Source: Massilia horti
Lineage (GTDB): Bacteria > Pseudomonadota > Gammaproteobacteria > Burkholderiales > Burkholderiaceae_D
Length of the DNA stretch: 64,000 bases
Direction of reading: 5' to 3'
NCBI RefSeq assembly: GCF_004614195.1
Contig: NZ_SPUM01000011.1
Coordinates: forward strand, 1-64,000
A program made the translations under genes and the position numbers. Positions 45,586-53,643 of the stretch are shown piece after piece. Below the pieces are notes generated by a model. The model was not told the DNA's origin and ran no database searches. It saw nothing but the letters and a program-made list of their open reading frames with translations. Position 1 is the first letter of the stretch, and each line of letters starts with the position of its first letter.

Positions 45586-45757
45586 GAAGAGGCACGAAGC
45601 GCCTGCAATGGTCGGGTATTGCCGACCGCGACAGGCAACAGTCGGCCAGAAGCAGTCATTCGGACATGCTAGGAACTCAAACAAACCCGATCAAAAACTG
45701 GACATCATAGCGATTGTGTTCGCAACAGGATGTGTTCCTGCTACCAAGATCACGCTG

Positions 45758-45976
45758 ATGTACGGGGAGTACCGATTGCAGTGGCCGTTACCCAAGGGCT
45801 TGGAGCCTATTGCACTCCTTCTTGCATTAGGAGCAGCAATTTTGGCCGCAAGCTATTTTGAACGTTCGTGGGCGGCGAAACTGCTCCGGATAGCAGCAGT
45901 TTGCATTTGGTCTTACGTAGCATATTTCATAGTTGCTTTCGTTCCTGGGTGCCTGTGGGCTCCGGCGTGCGTATAG
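45758..45976 (+). CDS. Possible small two-helix membrane protein
   Basis: A possible 72-residue protein starting MYGEYRLQWPLPKGLEPI. Two hydrophobic segments (about 17-33 and 40-60) would span the membrane, and the end contains two Cys. The open frame continues upstream in the same phase to 45419, but that part overlaps the previous gene in another frame and looks non-coding. No clear ribosome site. Unrecognised; may be a remnant. Confidence 0.3.
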   Translation: MYGEYRLQWPLPKGLEPIALLLALGAAILAASYFERSWAAKLLRIAAVCIWSYVAYFIVAFVPGCLWAPACV

Positions 45977-46049
45977 CTCGATGTGGAAGCACGGAGGTCT
46001 GCTTTGGATCGAAAGCGGCACACTTGATCACCACTGATACTGCCTCACA

Positions 46050-46081
46050 AATGCGCGCAAGGCCTCGGCCTTGCGCGCATT
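46050..46081. terminator. Perfect 15-base-arm hairpin, probable bidirectional terminator
   Basis: AATGCGCGCAAGGCC (46050-46064), two-base loop TC, and its exact complement (46067-46081). It lies about 60 bases past the stop of the minus-strand EamA gene and downstream of the plus-strand low-G+C patch, between convergent transcripts. On the plus strand it is followed by TGTTCCTTGT, on the minus strand by TGTGAGG, so neither T-run is strong. Confidence 0.55.
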
Positions 46082-46143
46082 GTTCCTTGTCCCAGCTTGA
46101 TTCCGCCAAATCTATTTTTTCAACGAATCAGCAATTCCGGACA

Positions 46144-47040
46144 CTAGCGCGACGACCAGGCGATGCCGCCAACGATCAGCGCAAACGCGATCACGTGGTA
46201 CAGGTGCGGCAGCTCGCCAAGGAAGGCGGACGAGAGCAGCGCAGTGAACAACGGGGTCAGGTTGATGAAGAAGCCGCTGATGCCGGGCCCGGCGCGCTGC
46301 ACGCCAGCACCCCAGCAGACCATGGCGAGAATGGCCGGGCCAATCGCCAGGTACAGCAGCACCGCGGCGAGCTGCCAGCTCCACGCGATGTGGATGCCCG
46401 TCAGTGCCGCCTCAGCCCCGGTCAGGCCGAGCGAACACAGCACGCCGAAGCCAACCTGCACCAGCAGGAACGCGGCCCAGTCGGCGCGCAGCGCAGGCTC
46501 GTCATTCTTCTGCAGCAGCATCCAGCTGTAGAACGACCAGGCAATCGTCGCCAGGATCACGTACAGGTCGCCGGCCACCAGCCGCAACGCGGCCAACTGG
46601 TGCCAGTCGCCGCGGCACAGGACCACCAGCACGCCGGCGATCGAGAGCAGCGCGCCGGTCACCTGGCGCGCACGGACCGGCACTCCGTAGAACAGGCGAC
46701 CGATCAGCAGCATCCAGACCGGGATGCCGGAGGCGACCAGGGTGACGTTGATCGGCGTGGAGGTGTGCAGCGCGAGGTACTGCAGCGAGTTATACAGGCA
46801 CACGCTGAGCAGGCCCAGCATGCTGTATCGGCGCCAGTTGGCCAGTATGCTGCTCCTGTAGCGGAAAGCGGCGCGCCCGAGCGGCAGCAGCAGCACCAGC
46901 GCGCCCAGCCAGCGCAGCAGGTTCAGTGTCATGGGCGGCACCGCGTCGCGCACCAGGCGCCCGACGATGGCATTGCCCGCCCAGAGCAGGGGCGGGATGG
47001 TGAGCAGGACAGCAGTCGAGAAGGATAGCTTGCGGGTCAT
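46144..47040 (-). CDS. EamA/DMT-family transporter
   Basis: A 298-residue inner-membrane protein with ten hydrophobic helices in two EamA repeats. Diagnostic blocks are PPLLWAGNAIVGRLV in helix 1 and SGFFINLTPLFTALLSSAFLGE near helix 9. Members export amino acids or other metabolites; substrate unknown. It ends 64 bases before the next feature and lies 55 bases downstream of nadB on the same strand, so co-transcription with nadB is possible. Confidence 0.88.
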   Translation of the reverse strand: MTRKLSFSTAVLLTIPPLLWAGNAIVGRLVRDAVPPMTLNLLRWLGALVLLLPLGRAAFRYRSSILANWRRYSMLGLLSVCLYNSLQYLALHTSTPINVTLVASGIPVWMLLIGRLFYGVPVRARQVTGALLSIAGVLVVLCRGDWHQLAALRLVAGDLYVILATIAWSFYSWMLLQKNDEPALRADWAAFLLVQVGFGVLCSLGLTGAEAALTGIHIAWSWQLAAVLLYLAIGPAILAMVCWGAGVQRAGPGISGFFINLTPLFTALLSSAFLGELPHLYHVIAFALIVGGIAWSSR

Positions 47041-47095
47041 GGGCAGGAACGTACCGAACCGCCCGCGGCGGCGCGGGCGGATGAGACGCGAGCGC

Positions 47096-48730
47096 TTAGC
47101 GCCGCGGCGGCGTGAGCACCGAGGGCAGCGCCTTGGGCAGGGTGTCGGGGTAGTCGCGCGAATAGTGCAGGCCGCGGCTTTCGCGGCGCTGCAGCGCGCT
47201 GCCGACGATCAGCTCGGCCACTTCGACCAGGTTGCGCAGCTCGAGCAGGTCTGGCGTGATGCGGAAATTGCGGTAGTACTCGTCGATCTCATCCTTGAGC
47301 AGCGCAATGCGGTGCTGGGCGCGTTCCAGGCGCTTGGTGGTGCGCACGATGCCCACGTAGTTCCACATGAAGCGGCGCAGCTCGTCCCAGTTGTTGGCGA
47401 TGACCACTTCCTCGTCGGCGTTGGTGACGCGGCTTTCGTCCCAGGCCGGCAGCGTCGGCTCCTCGCGCTTGGGCGCGGCGGCGATTTGCTGGGCGCAGGC
47501 GCGGCCGATCACCAGGCATTCGAGCAGCGAATTGCTGGCCAGGCGATTGGCGCCATGCAGGCCGGTGCAGGCCGTTTCGCCGACCGCGTACAGGCCGGCG
47601 ATGTCGGTGCGCCCGGTCAGGTCGGTGACGATGCCTCCGCACGTGAAGTGCACCGCCGGCACCACCGGGATCGGCTGTTTGGTGATGTCGATGCCCAGTT
47701 CGAGGCAGCGCGCGTGGATGGTGGGGAAGTGTTCGCGGATGAATTCCGGGCTCTGGTGCGTGATGTCGAGGTGGACGTAGTCCAGGCCGCGCTTTTTCAT
47801 TTCGAAGTCGATCGCGCGCGCCACCACGTCGCGCGGGGCCAGTTCGCCGCGCTCGTCGTGGGCCGGCATGAAGCGCGTGCCCGCCGCCGCCCCGGCCTCG
47901 GGCGGCAGCTTGAGCAGTCCGCCTTCGCCGCGCACCGCCTCGCTGATCAGGAATGACTTGGCATACGGGTGGTACAGGCAGGTCGGGTGGAACTGGATGA
48001 ACTCCATGTTCGAGACGCGGCAGCCGGCGCGCCAGGCCATGGCGATGCCGTCGCCGGTGGAGGTGTCGGGGTTGGTGGTGTACAGGTAGACCTTGCCGGC
48101 GCCGCCGGTGGCCAGTACACAGTGGGCGGCCTCGACGGTCAGCACCTTGCTGCTCCGGGTGTCCTGCACGTACAGGCCGTGGCAGTGCGGCTGGCCGACC
48201 GGCTGGGGCGCGCCAACGCCACTTGGTACGCCCATTGCGGCCAGCTTGTCGGAGGTGATCAGGTCGATCGCACAATGGTGCTCGAACAGCGTGATGTTCG
48301 GGTGCGCACGCACCTTCTGTTCCAGCGTGACCTGGACCGCGTGCCCGGTGGCGTCGGCGGCGTGGATGATGCGGCGCTGGCTGTGGCCGCCCTCGCGGGT
48401 CAGGTGGAAGCCCAGTTCGGCCGACTCGTCGCGGGTGAACGGCACGCCCTGCGCGATCAGCCATTCGATCGCTTCGCGTCCGTGCTCGACGATGAAGCGC
48501 GTGGCCCCCTCGTCGCACAGGCCGGCGCCGGCGACCAGGGTGTCGGCGATGTGCTGGTCGTGGCTGTCGCCCGAATCGAGCACCGCCGCGATGCCGCCCT
48601 GGGCCCAGTTGCTGGCGCCGTCCAGCAGTTCACGTTTCGAAATGATGGCGACCCGGCGCGTCTGGGCCAGGTGCAGCGCCACCGTCAGGCCGGCGAGGCC
48701 GCTGCCGACAATTGCGACGTCGAATTTCAT
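47096..48730 (-). CDS. nadB: L-aspartate oxidase
   Basis: A 544-residue FAD enzyme oxidising L-aspartate to iminoaspartate, the first step of NAD synthesis. N-terminal FDVAIVGSGLAGLTVAL (FAD fold), ASNWAQGGIAAVL, GREGGHSQRR-like block (LTREGGHSQRRIIHAAD), GAGKVYLYTTNP, EFIQFHPTCL, and GANRLASNSLLECLVIGRAC are all diagnostic for NadB rather than succinate dehydrogenase. It feeds NadA encoded about 7 kb away on the plus strand. The window thus has all three de novo genes in two transcription units. Confidence 0.96.
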   Translation of the reverse strand: MKFDVAIVGSGLAGLTVALHLAQTRRVAIISKRELLDGASNWAQGGIAAVLDSGDSHDQHIADTLVAGAGLCDEGATRFIVEHGREAIEWLIAQGVPFTRDESAELGFHLTREGGHSQRRIIHAADATGHAVQVTLEQKVRAHPNITLFEHHCAIDLITSDKLAAMGVPSGVGAPQPVGQPHCHGLYVQDTRSSKVLTVEAAHCVLATGGAGKVYLYTTNPDTSTGDGIAMAWRAGCRVSNMEFIQFHPTCLYHPYAKSFLISEAVRGEGGLLKLPPEAGAAAGTRFMPAHDERGELAPRDVVARAIDFEMKKRGLDYVHLDITHQSPEFIREHFPTIHARCLELGIDITKQPIPVVPAVHFTCGGIVTDLTGRTDIAGLYAVGETACTGLHGANRLASNSLLECLVIGRACAQQIAAAPKREEPTLPAWDESRVTNADEEVVIANNWDELRRFMWNYVGIVRTTKRLERAQHRIALLKDEIDEYYRNFRITPDLLELRNLVEVAELIVGSALQRRESRGLHYSRDYPDTLPKALPSVLTPPRR

Positions 48731-48842
48731 GGGAAGTCTGGTTTTTGTAGAGAGGCATCACTATAGACCATTTGGCCCGGCCGCGTGGCGGCCCGGATGC
48801 TTTTTGCATCGCGATCAAGACTTGCGGTCCGCCTGCGCGGTG

Positions 48843-49631
48843 CTACCAGGAGACGATCCAGTTGGCGCTGGTGGCGGCGACCTGTTCGCGCCAGGCGCGG
48901 CTGGCAAATGCGTGGTCGGCTTCGGGAATCTCGACCCGGCGGCAGCGCACGTGATGGCGCGCCAGCAGGCGCGTGGCCTCCTGGGCCGCCGGATCGGCGC
49001 CGCCGAGCACCACCAGCACCTGGCCCGAAAAGCCGGCCAGGCTCGCGATCAGGCGGCGCGGCAGCGTCTGGCGGTGCTCGCGCACGTTCTGGCGCAGGGC
49101 CGCGGCGCTGGCGGCCAGGTCCACCTTGCCGGCGGCGATCTTCTTCCAGAACGCGACTTCGCCCAGCCGCGCCAGGTAGTGGTGGCCCAGCGAGTGGTGC
49201 ACGCTGCCGTGGGTTTTGCGCATTTGCGGGTTGAGCAGCACCAGGCCGCGCACCCGTTCGTCCTGTGGCGCGTAGAGCGCGGCCGCGGTGGCGCCGTCGC
49301 CCAGGCCGAGGATCACCACTTCCTTCATCTCCGGCATGTGGGCGAAGAACTCCTTGAGCGCGCTGCGCACGTCCTCGTCGACCGTGTCGCTGGCGCGCGG
49401 TTCGCCTTCGCTGTCGCCCATGCCGCGGCGGTCAAAGCGCATCACGGGAATCCCGCGCACCGCCAGCGCGCGCGAGAGCAGGGTGAACTGGCGGTGGCCG
49501 CCAACCCGGTACTGGGGCGCGTCGGCCAGCACCAGCAGGCCGCGCTGCAGCGGGCGTTCGGGCACGTCGATGATGCCCACCAGGCTGCTGCCCTTGCAGA
49601 AAAAGCTGAGTGCGCGCTGTTCCATCTTCAT
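48843..49631 (-). CDS. Exosortase-A-system-associated hydrolase 1
   Basis: A 262-residue alpha/beta-hydrolase-fold protein. It has the pattern I associate with hydrolase 1 of exosortase A loci: QRALSFFCKGSSLVGIIDVP at the start, then RVGGHRQFTLLSRALAVRG, MRFDRRGMGDSEG, VILGLGDGATAAALYAP, and PEADHAFASRAWRE near the end. At the nucleophile elbow the sequence is GLGDGA, so the usual Ser is replaced by Asp, a feature to check against the family. The ATG at 49631 overlaps the stop of hydrolase 2 (ATGA). The substrate is unknown. Confidence 0.8.
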   Translation of the reverse strand: MKMEQRALSFFCKGSSLVGIIDVPERPLQRGLLVLADAPQYRVGGHRQFTLLSRALAVRGIPVMRFDRRGMGDSEGEPRASDTVDEDVRSALKEFFAHMPEMKEVVILGLGDGATAAALYAPQDERVRGLVLLNPQMRKTHGSVHHSLGHHYLARLGEVAFWKKIAAGKVDLAASAAALRQNVREHRQTLPRRLIASLAGFSGQVLVVLGGADPAAQEATRLLARHHVRCRRVEIPEADHAFASRAWREQVAATSANWIVSW

Positions 49632-50476
49632 GATGCGCTCCCGGAAAATACGGCGCTGGTGGCATCGAGCAGCGCGGTGCATTCGATCACGTCGTCGCCA
49701 CCCCAGAATTCCGCACCGTTCACCGTATGAAAGTGCAGCGTGACCCCATCGTTTGCCCATTGCGTCGCCAGAGCGCCGGCGGTGGCAATGAGCCGGGGCG
49801 ACACCGGGTCGCCATTCGCAAACCAGTGCACGGTGCAGGGCGGCAGCTTGATGTTCGACGCGTGGCAGGCGTCGATCGCCTTCACCAGCGGGACCGCGAC
49901 CTCGTAGCCGCCTACTTCGATCACTCCATGCACGGCCAGTTGGGCGCGCAGGGCGGCGGTGCTACGCGGCGCGTTGGCGGGCGCGTTCTGCTGCAATTCG
50001 GCCAGGCGCAGGCGCAGGAACTGGTTGATGCAGGCGCGGCCGCTCATGAACGGTTGCCACAAGATAAGGCCGGCCACCTGGGCGTGTTGTGCGAAGTCGA
50101 GCGCCAGGAGGCCCCCCAGGCGCACGCCCCACAGCAGCAGCGGGCCGTTGGTGCGGTCGCGCAGCCAGCGCGCCGCCACGCCGAGGTCGAGTTTCCACAG
50201 TTCCCAGCGGCCGGCGTTGAATTCGCCGCAACTGTCGCCACAGCCGAATAGGTCGATCTGCAACACCGTGTAGCCCATGGCGGCGAACGCGCGCGATTGG
50301 AGCGACGCCATGCGCCGAGTGCGGTTAAGCTCTTCAGCAAACGGGTGCACGTACAGGATCGCGCCGCGCGGCTCGACATGCGGATTGGGTGCGTGGTACA
50401 GGCAAAAGCGCGTGCCAGGCTCGGCATCGAAGAAGAAGGGCTCCACGCGCGGCGTGGACAGCAGCGGGGCATTCAT
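49628..50476 (-). CDS. Exosortase-A-system-associated hydrolase 2
   Basis: A 282-residue alpha/beta-hydrolase-fold protein, the usual partner of hydrolase 1. Visible blocks: VEPFFFDAEPGTRFCLYH, ILYVHPFAEELNRTRRM, VLQIDLFGCGDSCGEF, LLLWGVRLGGLLALDFA and LILWQPFMSGRACINQFLRLRL. At the elbow position it reads GVRLGG with no Ser, so classic esterase chemistry is doubtful. In many XrtA genomes the pair sits with an acyl-CoA ligase and carrier protein; neither is adjacent here. The start at 50476 removes a 40-residue spurious extension. It is divergent from the leader-peptide gene. Confidence 0.8.
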   Translation of the reverse strand: MNAPLLSTPRVEPFFFDAEPGTRFCLYHAPNPHVEPRGAILYVHPFAEELNRTRRMASLQSRAFAAMGYTVLQIDLFGCGDSCGEFNAGRWELWKLDLGVAARWLRDRTNGPLLLWGVRLGGLLALDFAQHAQVAGLILWQPFMSGRACINQFLRLRLAELQQNAPANAPRSTAALRAQLAVHGVIEVGGYEVAVPLVKAIDACHASNIKLPPCTVHWFANGDPVSPRLIATAGALATQWANDGVTLHFHTVNGAEFWGGDDVIECTALLDATSAVFSGSAS

Positions 50477-50782
50477 GGCGCGAGCATCTCCTGCACAAGT
50501 GTGACGGGTCACGCGCAGCACCTCGCCACTCGGTAGACGGCATGCATTTATGTCAATTAGACACCCCCGCCAGTGGCAAGTGTTGATTGCCCACAAGGGC
50601 GCGGAAGCAGGGTTCGTTGAGCCGAGTCAATGAGCGGGAACGGCTTTTTCTGAATGATGAATCTTTACGGGAGGCATTTTCCAGGGAGGCGAGATGGCAA
50701 GGCTGGTCCACCCATTGATCTGCCAACGAGCGCTGGGGAAGCATGCGTTGTCGCATGACCGGCGGCTGCCCGGGGCCCGGCC
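50477..50782. promoter_or_regulatory. Divergent region between hydrolase 2 and the amidotransferase-like gene
   Basis: 306 bases. It contains TGTC-N5-GACA at about 50548-50560, a purine-rich stretch, and two strong ribosome-like sites, GGGAGG at about 50669 and AGGGAGG at about 50683. The second precedes a 30-codon leader frame (50694-50786). No sigma-54 -24/-12 pair with correct spacing was found. Confidence 0.45.
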
Positions 50783-50786
50783 ATGA
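50694..50786 (+). CDS. Possible 30-residue leader peptide coupled to the amidotransferase-like gene
   Basis: An ATG at 50694 stands 5-6 bases after a strong AGGGAGG site and opens a 30-codon frame ending in TGA at 50784-50786. That stop overlaps the ATG of the next gene (ATGA). The next gene has no ribosome site of its own, so its translation probably depends on ribosomes finishing this frame. The peptide begins MARLVHPLICQRAL and is basic, with three His, six Arg and one Cys. It resembles no family known to me. It could be a regulatory leader or simply a coupling device. Confidence 0.5.
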   Translation: MARLVHPLICQRALGKHALSHDRRLPGARP

Positions 50787-52606
50787 GCGGCCTGTGCGGA
50801 TGGTTCTCACACGAGCCGGCGGCACTGCCGATCGCGCGCATGGCCGCGCCGCTGTCCCGGCTGGACCAGGCGCCGCTGCGCACGGCCTCGCATAGTGCCG
50901 GGACGGTCGCGCTGGCGGGCGGGCTCGATCGCGCCGGCCTGTACCATGAGGACGGCCTCTTGATCGCGTACTGGGGCGAGCGCGTCGACGCGCTGGCGCG
51001 CCTGTGGCGGCTGCATGGGGCCAAGGCCTGTTCGGCACTGTCCGGCCATTTTGCGTTCGCGCTGCTTGACGAGCGCCGCGGCGAAGCCTTGCTGGCGGTC
51101 GACCGGGCCGGCACCCGCCCGCTGTACTACCAGCTGGTCGGCCACACCCTGGTGTTCGCGAGCCGTGCCGACGCCCTGGTGCTGCATCCCGGCGCCGGGC
51201 GCGACATCGATCCCCAGACGCTGTACAACTACGTGCATTTCTGCGGCGTGCCTGGCCCCGCCGTGATCTACAAGGGCCAGCGCAAGCTGGCGCCGGGCGA
51301 ATTTATCCACTTGCACGGCGGGCGCCTGGAACGTGGACGCTACTGGCGCCTGCGCTTTCACGAACACGAAGCGGGCGAATTGCCGCTACTACGGGACGAG
51401 CTGGTCGACACCCTGCGCGGCGCGGTGGAGGGCAGCCTCGGCCAGCACCAGGTGGGCGTGATGCTGGGCGGTGGCGTCCACAGCGCCGCGCTTGCCGCGC
51501 TCGCGCAGACGGAGGCTGGCGGCGCCGTGCCGACCTGTGCGGCCGGCGCCGATACGCACGGGCGCGGGGCCCTGGGTGCAGCGCGGCGCCTGAACAGCAC
51601 CCACCACGAGCGCGTGGTGGGACCTGGCGACGTGGCGGACGCGATCCCCCAGCTCGCGGCCGGGTTCGACCAGCCATACGGCGATCCCGCGGCGCTGGGC
51701 GCCTTCCATTGCGCGCTGGCGGCGCGCGAGGCCGGGATACAGCGCCTGCTGGGCGGCACCGGCGCCTCGCTGCTGTTCGGCGTGCGCCCGCCATGCGCCG
51801 CGCAACTGCGCTTGTCCAGCTACGAACGCCTGCCTGCCGCGCTGCGCCAGCTGGTCTTCGAGCCGATGCTGTTCCGGGTCGCGGGCAGCCTGCACGGACC
51901 GGTGGCGGCCCTGCGCGAACGCGTGGTGCAGGCGATGGAACCGCTGCCTGCGCGGTTGCGGCACGCCAGTGCGCTGGCCGCCTACGGCGCCTCCAACGTG
52001 TTCGAGGCGGACTTCCTGGACGCGCTCGACCCGGGCGCGCCGCAGGCGGCGCAGGAACAGGCCTGGTGGCTGGCACAGGGCAGGGATGAGCTGAACCGGA
52101 TGATCGCCGTCGAACTGCAGTACGGACTGGCGGACCGCACGCTGCCGGCGCTGGAGCAGGCCTGCCAGCTGGCGGGCATCGAGGTGGCCTGGCCCTACCT
52201 CTCCGACGCGATGGTCGCGTTCGCGGCGCGGGTCGAGCCACGCCTGAAGCGGCAGACCGCGTGGTCGCGCGGCCTGCTCCACAGTGCGTTGCGCACCGTG
52301 CTGCCGCCGCGGCTGGCGGCGGCGCGCGGGCGCTGCTTCGAGCTGCCGCTGGGACGCTGGCTGCAGGCCGATACCCGGTTGCGCACGATCGCCTTCGACA
52401 GCCTGAATGGCCTGCGCCGGCGGCACATCGTGCGCGGGGATTTCATCGACACGCTACTGGCGCGCCATCTGCCCGCGCAGCCGGCGCGCCACGGCGCCAT
52501 GGTGTGGATGTTGATGATGCTCGAGCAGTGGCTGGCCCAGCATCCCGGCGGGTCGGGCCTCGCGCCGGTGCGCCGGCGGGTTCAAGCCAGCGTGAGCGAA
52601 TCATGA
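50783..52606 (+). CDS. Asparagine-synthetase-like protein, both active sites altered
   Basis: A 607-residue protein with the AsnB layout: N-terminal class II glutaminase fold (1-190) and C-terminal synthetase fold (about 215-560). In active enzymes the N-terminal residue after Met is the catalytic Cys (MCGI); here it is MSGLCGW, so Cys2 is Ser. The ATP-pyrophosphatase loop SGGxDS reads LGGGVHS (about 227-233), losing the Ser and Asp. Other parts of the fold are kept: FAFALLDERRGEALLAVDRAGTRPLYY and ALEQACQLAGIEVAWPYLSD. Exosortase-A loci usually encode working amidotransferases of this type. Here a non-catalytic or altered role is inferred. It overlaps the next glycosyltransferase gene by ATGA. 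Confidence 0.8.
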   Translation: MSGLCGWFSHEPAALPIARMAAPLSRLDQAPLRTASHSAGTVALAGGLDRAGLYHEDGLLIAYWGERVDALARLWRLHGAKACSALSGHFAFALLDERRGEALLAVDRAGTRPLYYQLVGHTLVFASRADALVLHPGAGRDIDPQTLYNYVHFCGVPGPAVIYKGQRKLAPGEFIHLHGGRLERGRYWRLRFHEHEAGELPLLRDELVDTLRGAVEGSLGQHQVGVMLGGGVHSAALAALAQTEAGGAVPTCAAGADTHGRGALGAARRLNSTHHERVVGPGDVADAIPQLAAGFDQPYGDPAALGAFHCALAAREAGIQRLLGGTGASLLFGVRPPCAAQLRLSSYERLPAALRQLVFEPMLFRVAGSLHGPVAALRERVVQAMEPLPARLRHASALAAYGASNVFEADFLDALDPGAPQAAQEQAWWLAQGRDELNRMIAVELQYGLADRTLPALEQACQLAGIEVAWPYLSDAMVAFAARVEPRLKRQTAWSRGLLHSALRTVLPPRLAAARGRCFELPLGRWLQADTRLRTIAFDSLNGLRRRHIVRGDFIDTLLARHLPAQPARHGAMVWMLMMLEQWLAQHPGGSGLAPVRRRVQASVSES

Positions 52607-53643
52607 GCACGATGCGCGTTGCGCTCCTGGCCGATCCGTTGCAGGCGGAGCGGCATGGCGGCCTGCGGGCACAGCTGCGCGCCACCTTGGGCGCGTTGCA
52701 GGCGCTGGGCATCGAGGCTGCGATCGTCGGCCTGGCGCGGCCGCTGGCGGATCCGTGCGACCTGCTGCACGTGTTTGGCAGCGGCGAGCCGTTGGCGCGC
52801 GCGGTCGAGGATGCGGCTTCGCAGGCGTTGCCGGTGGTGCTGTCGCCGCGGCTGGCTCCCGGATGGAGCCGGGCGAACGGGAGCAGGGCGCGGGTGGCGG
52901 ACAGGGTGTTCGGCAACCGTAACGATTGCGACCTGGACAGCGGATACGCGCAGATCCGGCGCGCGCTCGGTCACGCGGCCCTGGTGCTGGCACAGCACGA
53001 GGCCGAACGCCACGCGATCTGCGAGGCATTCCTGGTCGACCCGGCCAAGGTGCGAGTGGTGCCGAACGGAGTGTCCGCGCGTTTCTTCGATGCCGATCCG
53101 GAGCTGTTCCGCGCGCGCCAGCACATCCTCGGCCGCTTTGCCTTGATGGTTGGCCGGGTTTCGCCCTATGCTGGCCAGCTGGCGGTGGCGCGCACGCTGG
53201 CGGAGCTGGCGCTGCCGCTGGTCGTGATTGGCGAAGCGCGCGAGCGCGATTGCGCCTACCTCGATGAACTGCGCAGCCTGCGCACCGTGAGCTGCACCGG
53301 CCCGCTCAGGCACGAGGATCCGCTCCTGGCCAGCGCCTACGCGGCGGCCTCGGTGTTCGTGCAGGGCGCGCATGTGGCCGGCGCGATGGCCTGCGCCGAG
53401 GCGCTCGCCGCGGGCACGCCCGTGATCGGTGCACCGACGTTGCCTGGCCTGGCAGGCGCCGGGTTCGCGGTGCGCACGGTGGACCGGGGAGATGGCGAGA
53501 TGCTCAAGCGGCAGGTATCCGGCCTGCTGGCGGCGCCGCCCCGGCGCGACGCGGTGCGCGCGCTGGTGCGCCATCTCGACTGGAATACCGTCGGTATTGC
53601 CCTCGTTGCCTGCTACCGCGCGGCGCTGGCCAAAGCATCGTAG
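52603..53643 (+). CDS. GT4-like glycosyltransferase, divergent donor-site motif
   Basis: A 346-residue GT-B fold protein. The C-terminal half shows KVRVVPNGVSARFF and GRFALMVGRVSPYAGQ. The usual E-x7-E donor motif is weak: AHVAGAMACAEALAAGTPVIGAP keeps only the second Glu. Start ATG at 52603 overlaps the stop of the AsnB-like gene, so both are made together. The acceptor and sugar are unknown. The 3' end overlaps the convergent glycosyltransferase gene by 31 bases. Context suggests a role in exopolysaccharide assembly. Confidence 0.75.
   Translation: MSTMRVALLADPLQAERHGGLRAQLRATLGALQALGIEAAIVGLARPLADPCDLLHVFGSGEPLARAVEDAASQALPVVLSPRLAPGWSRANGSRARVADRVFGNRNDCDLDSGYAQIRRALGHAALVLAQHEAERHAICEAFLVDPAKVRVVPNGVSARFFDADPELFRARQHILGRFALMVGRVSPYAGQLAVARTLAELALPLVVIGEARERDCAYLDELRSLRTVSCTGPLRHEDPLLASAYAAASVFVQGAHVAGAMACAEALAAGTPVIGAPTLPGLAGAGFAVRTVDRGDGEMLKRQVSGLLAAPPRRDAVRALVRHLDWNTVGIALVACYRAALAKAS

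Larger units (their letters stand above)
45586..46143. other. Low-G+C intergenic region with short hairpins
   Basis: About 560 bases of lower G+C than the rest. It holds one weak candidate small gene (45758-45976), short inverted elements near 45640-45665 and 45997-46014 (CTGCTTT/AAAGCGG), and a perfect 15-base-arm hairpin at 46050-46081. No transposase remnant was recognised. Confidence 0.55.
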
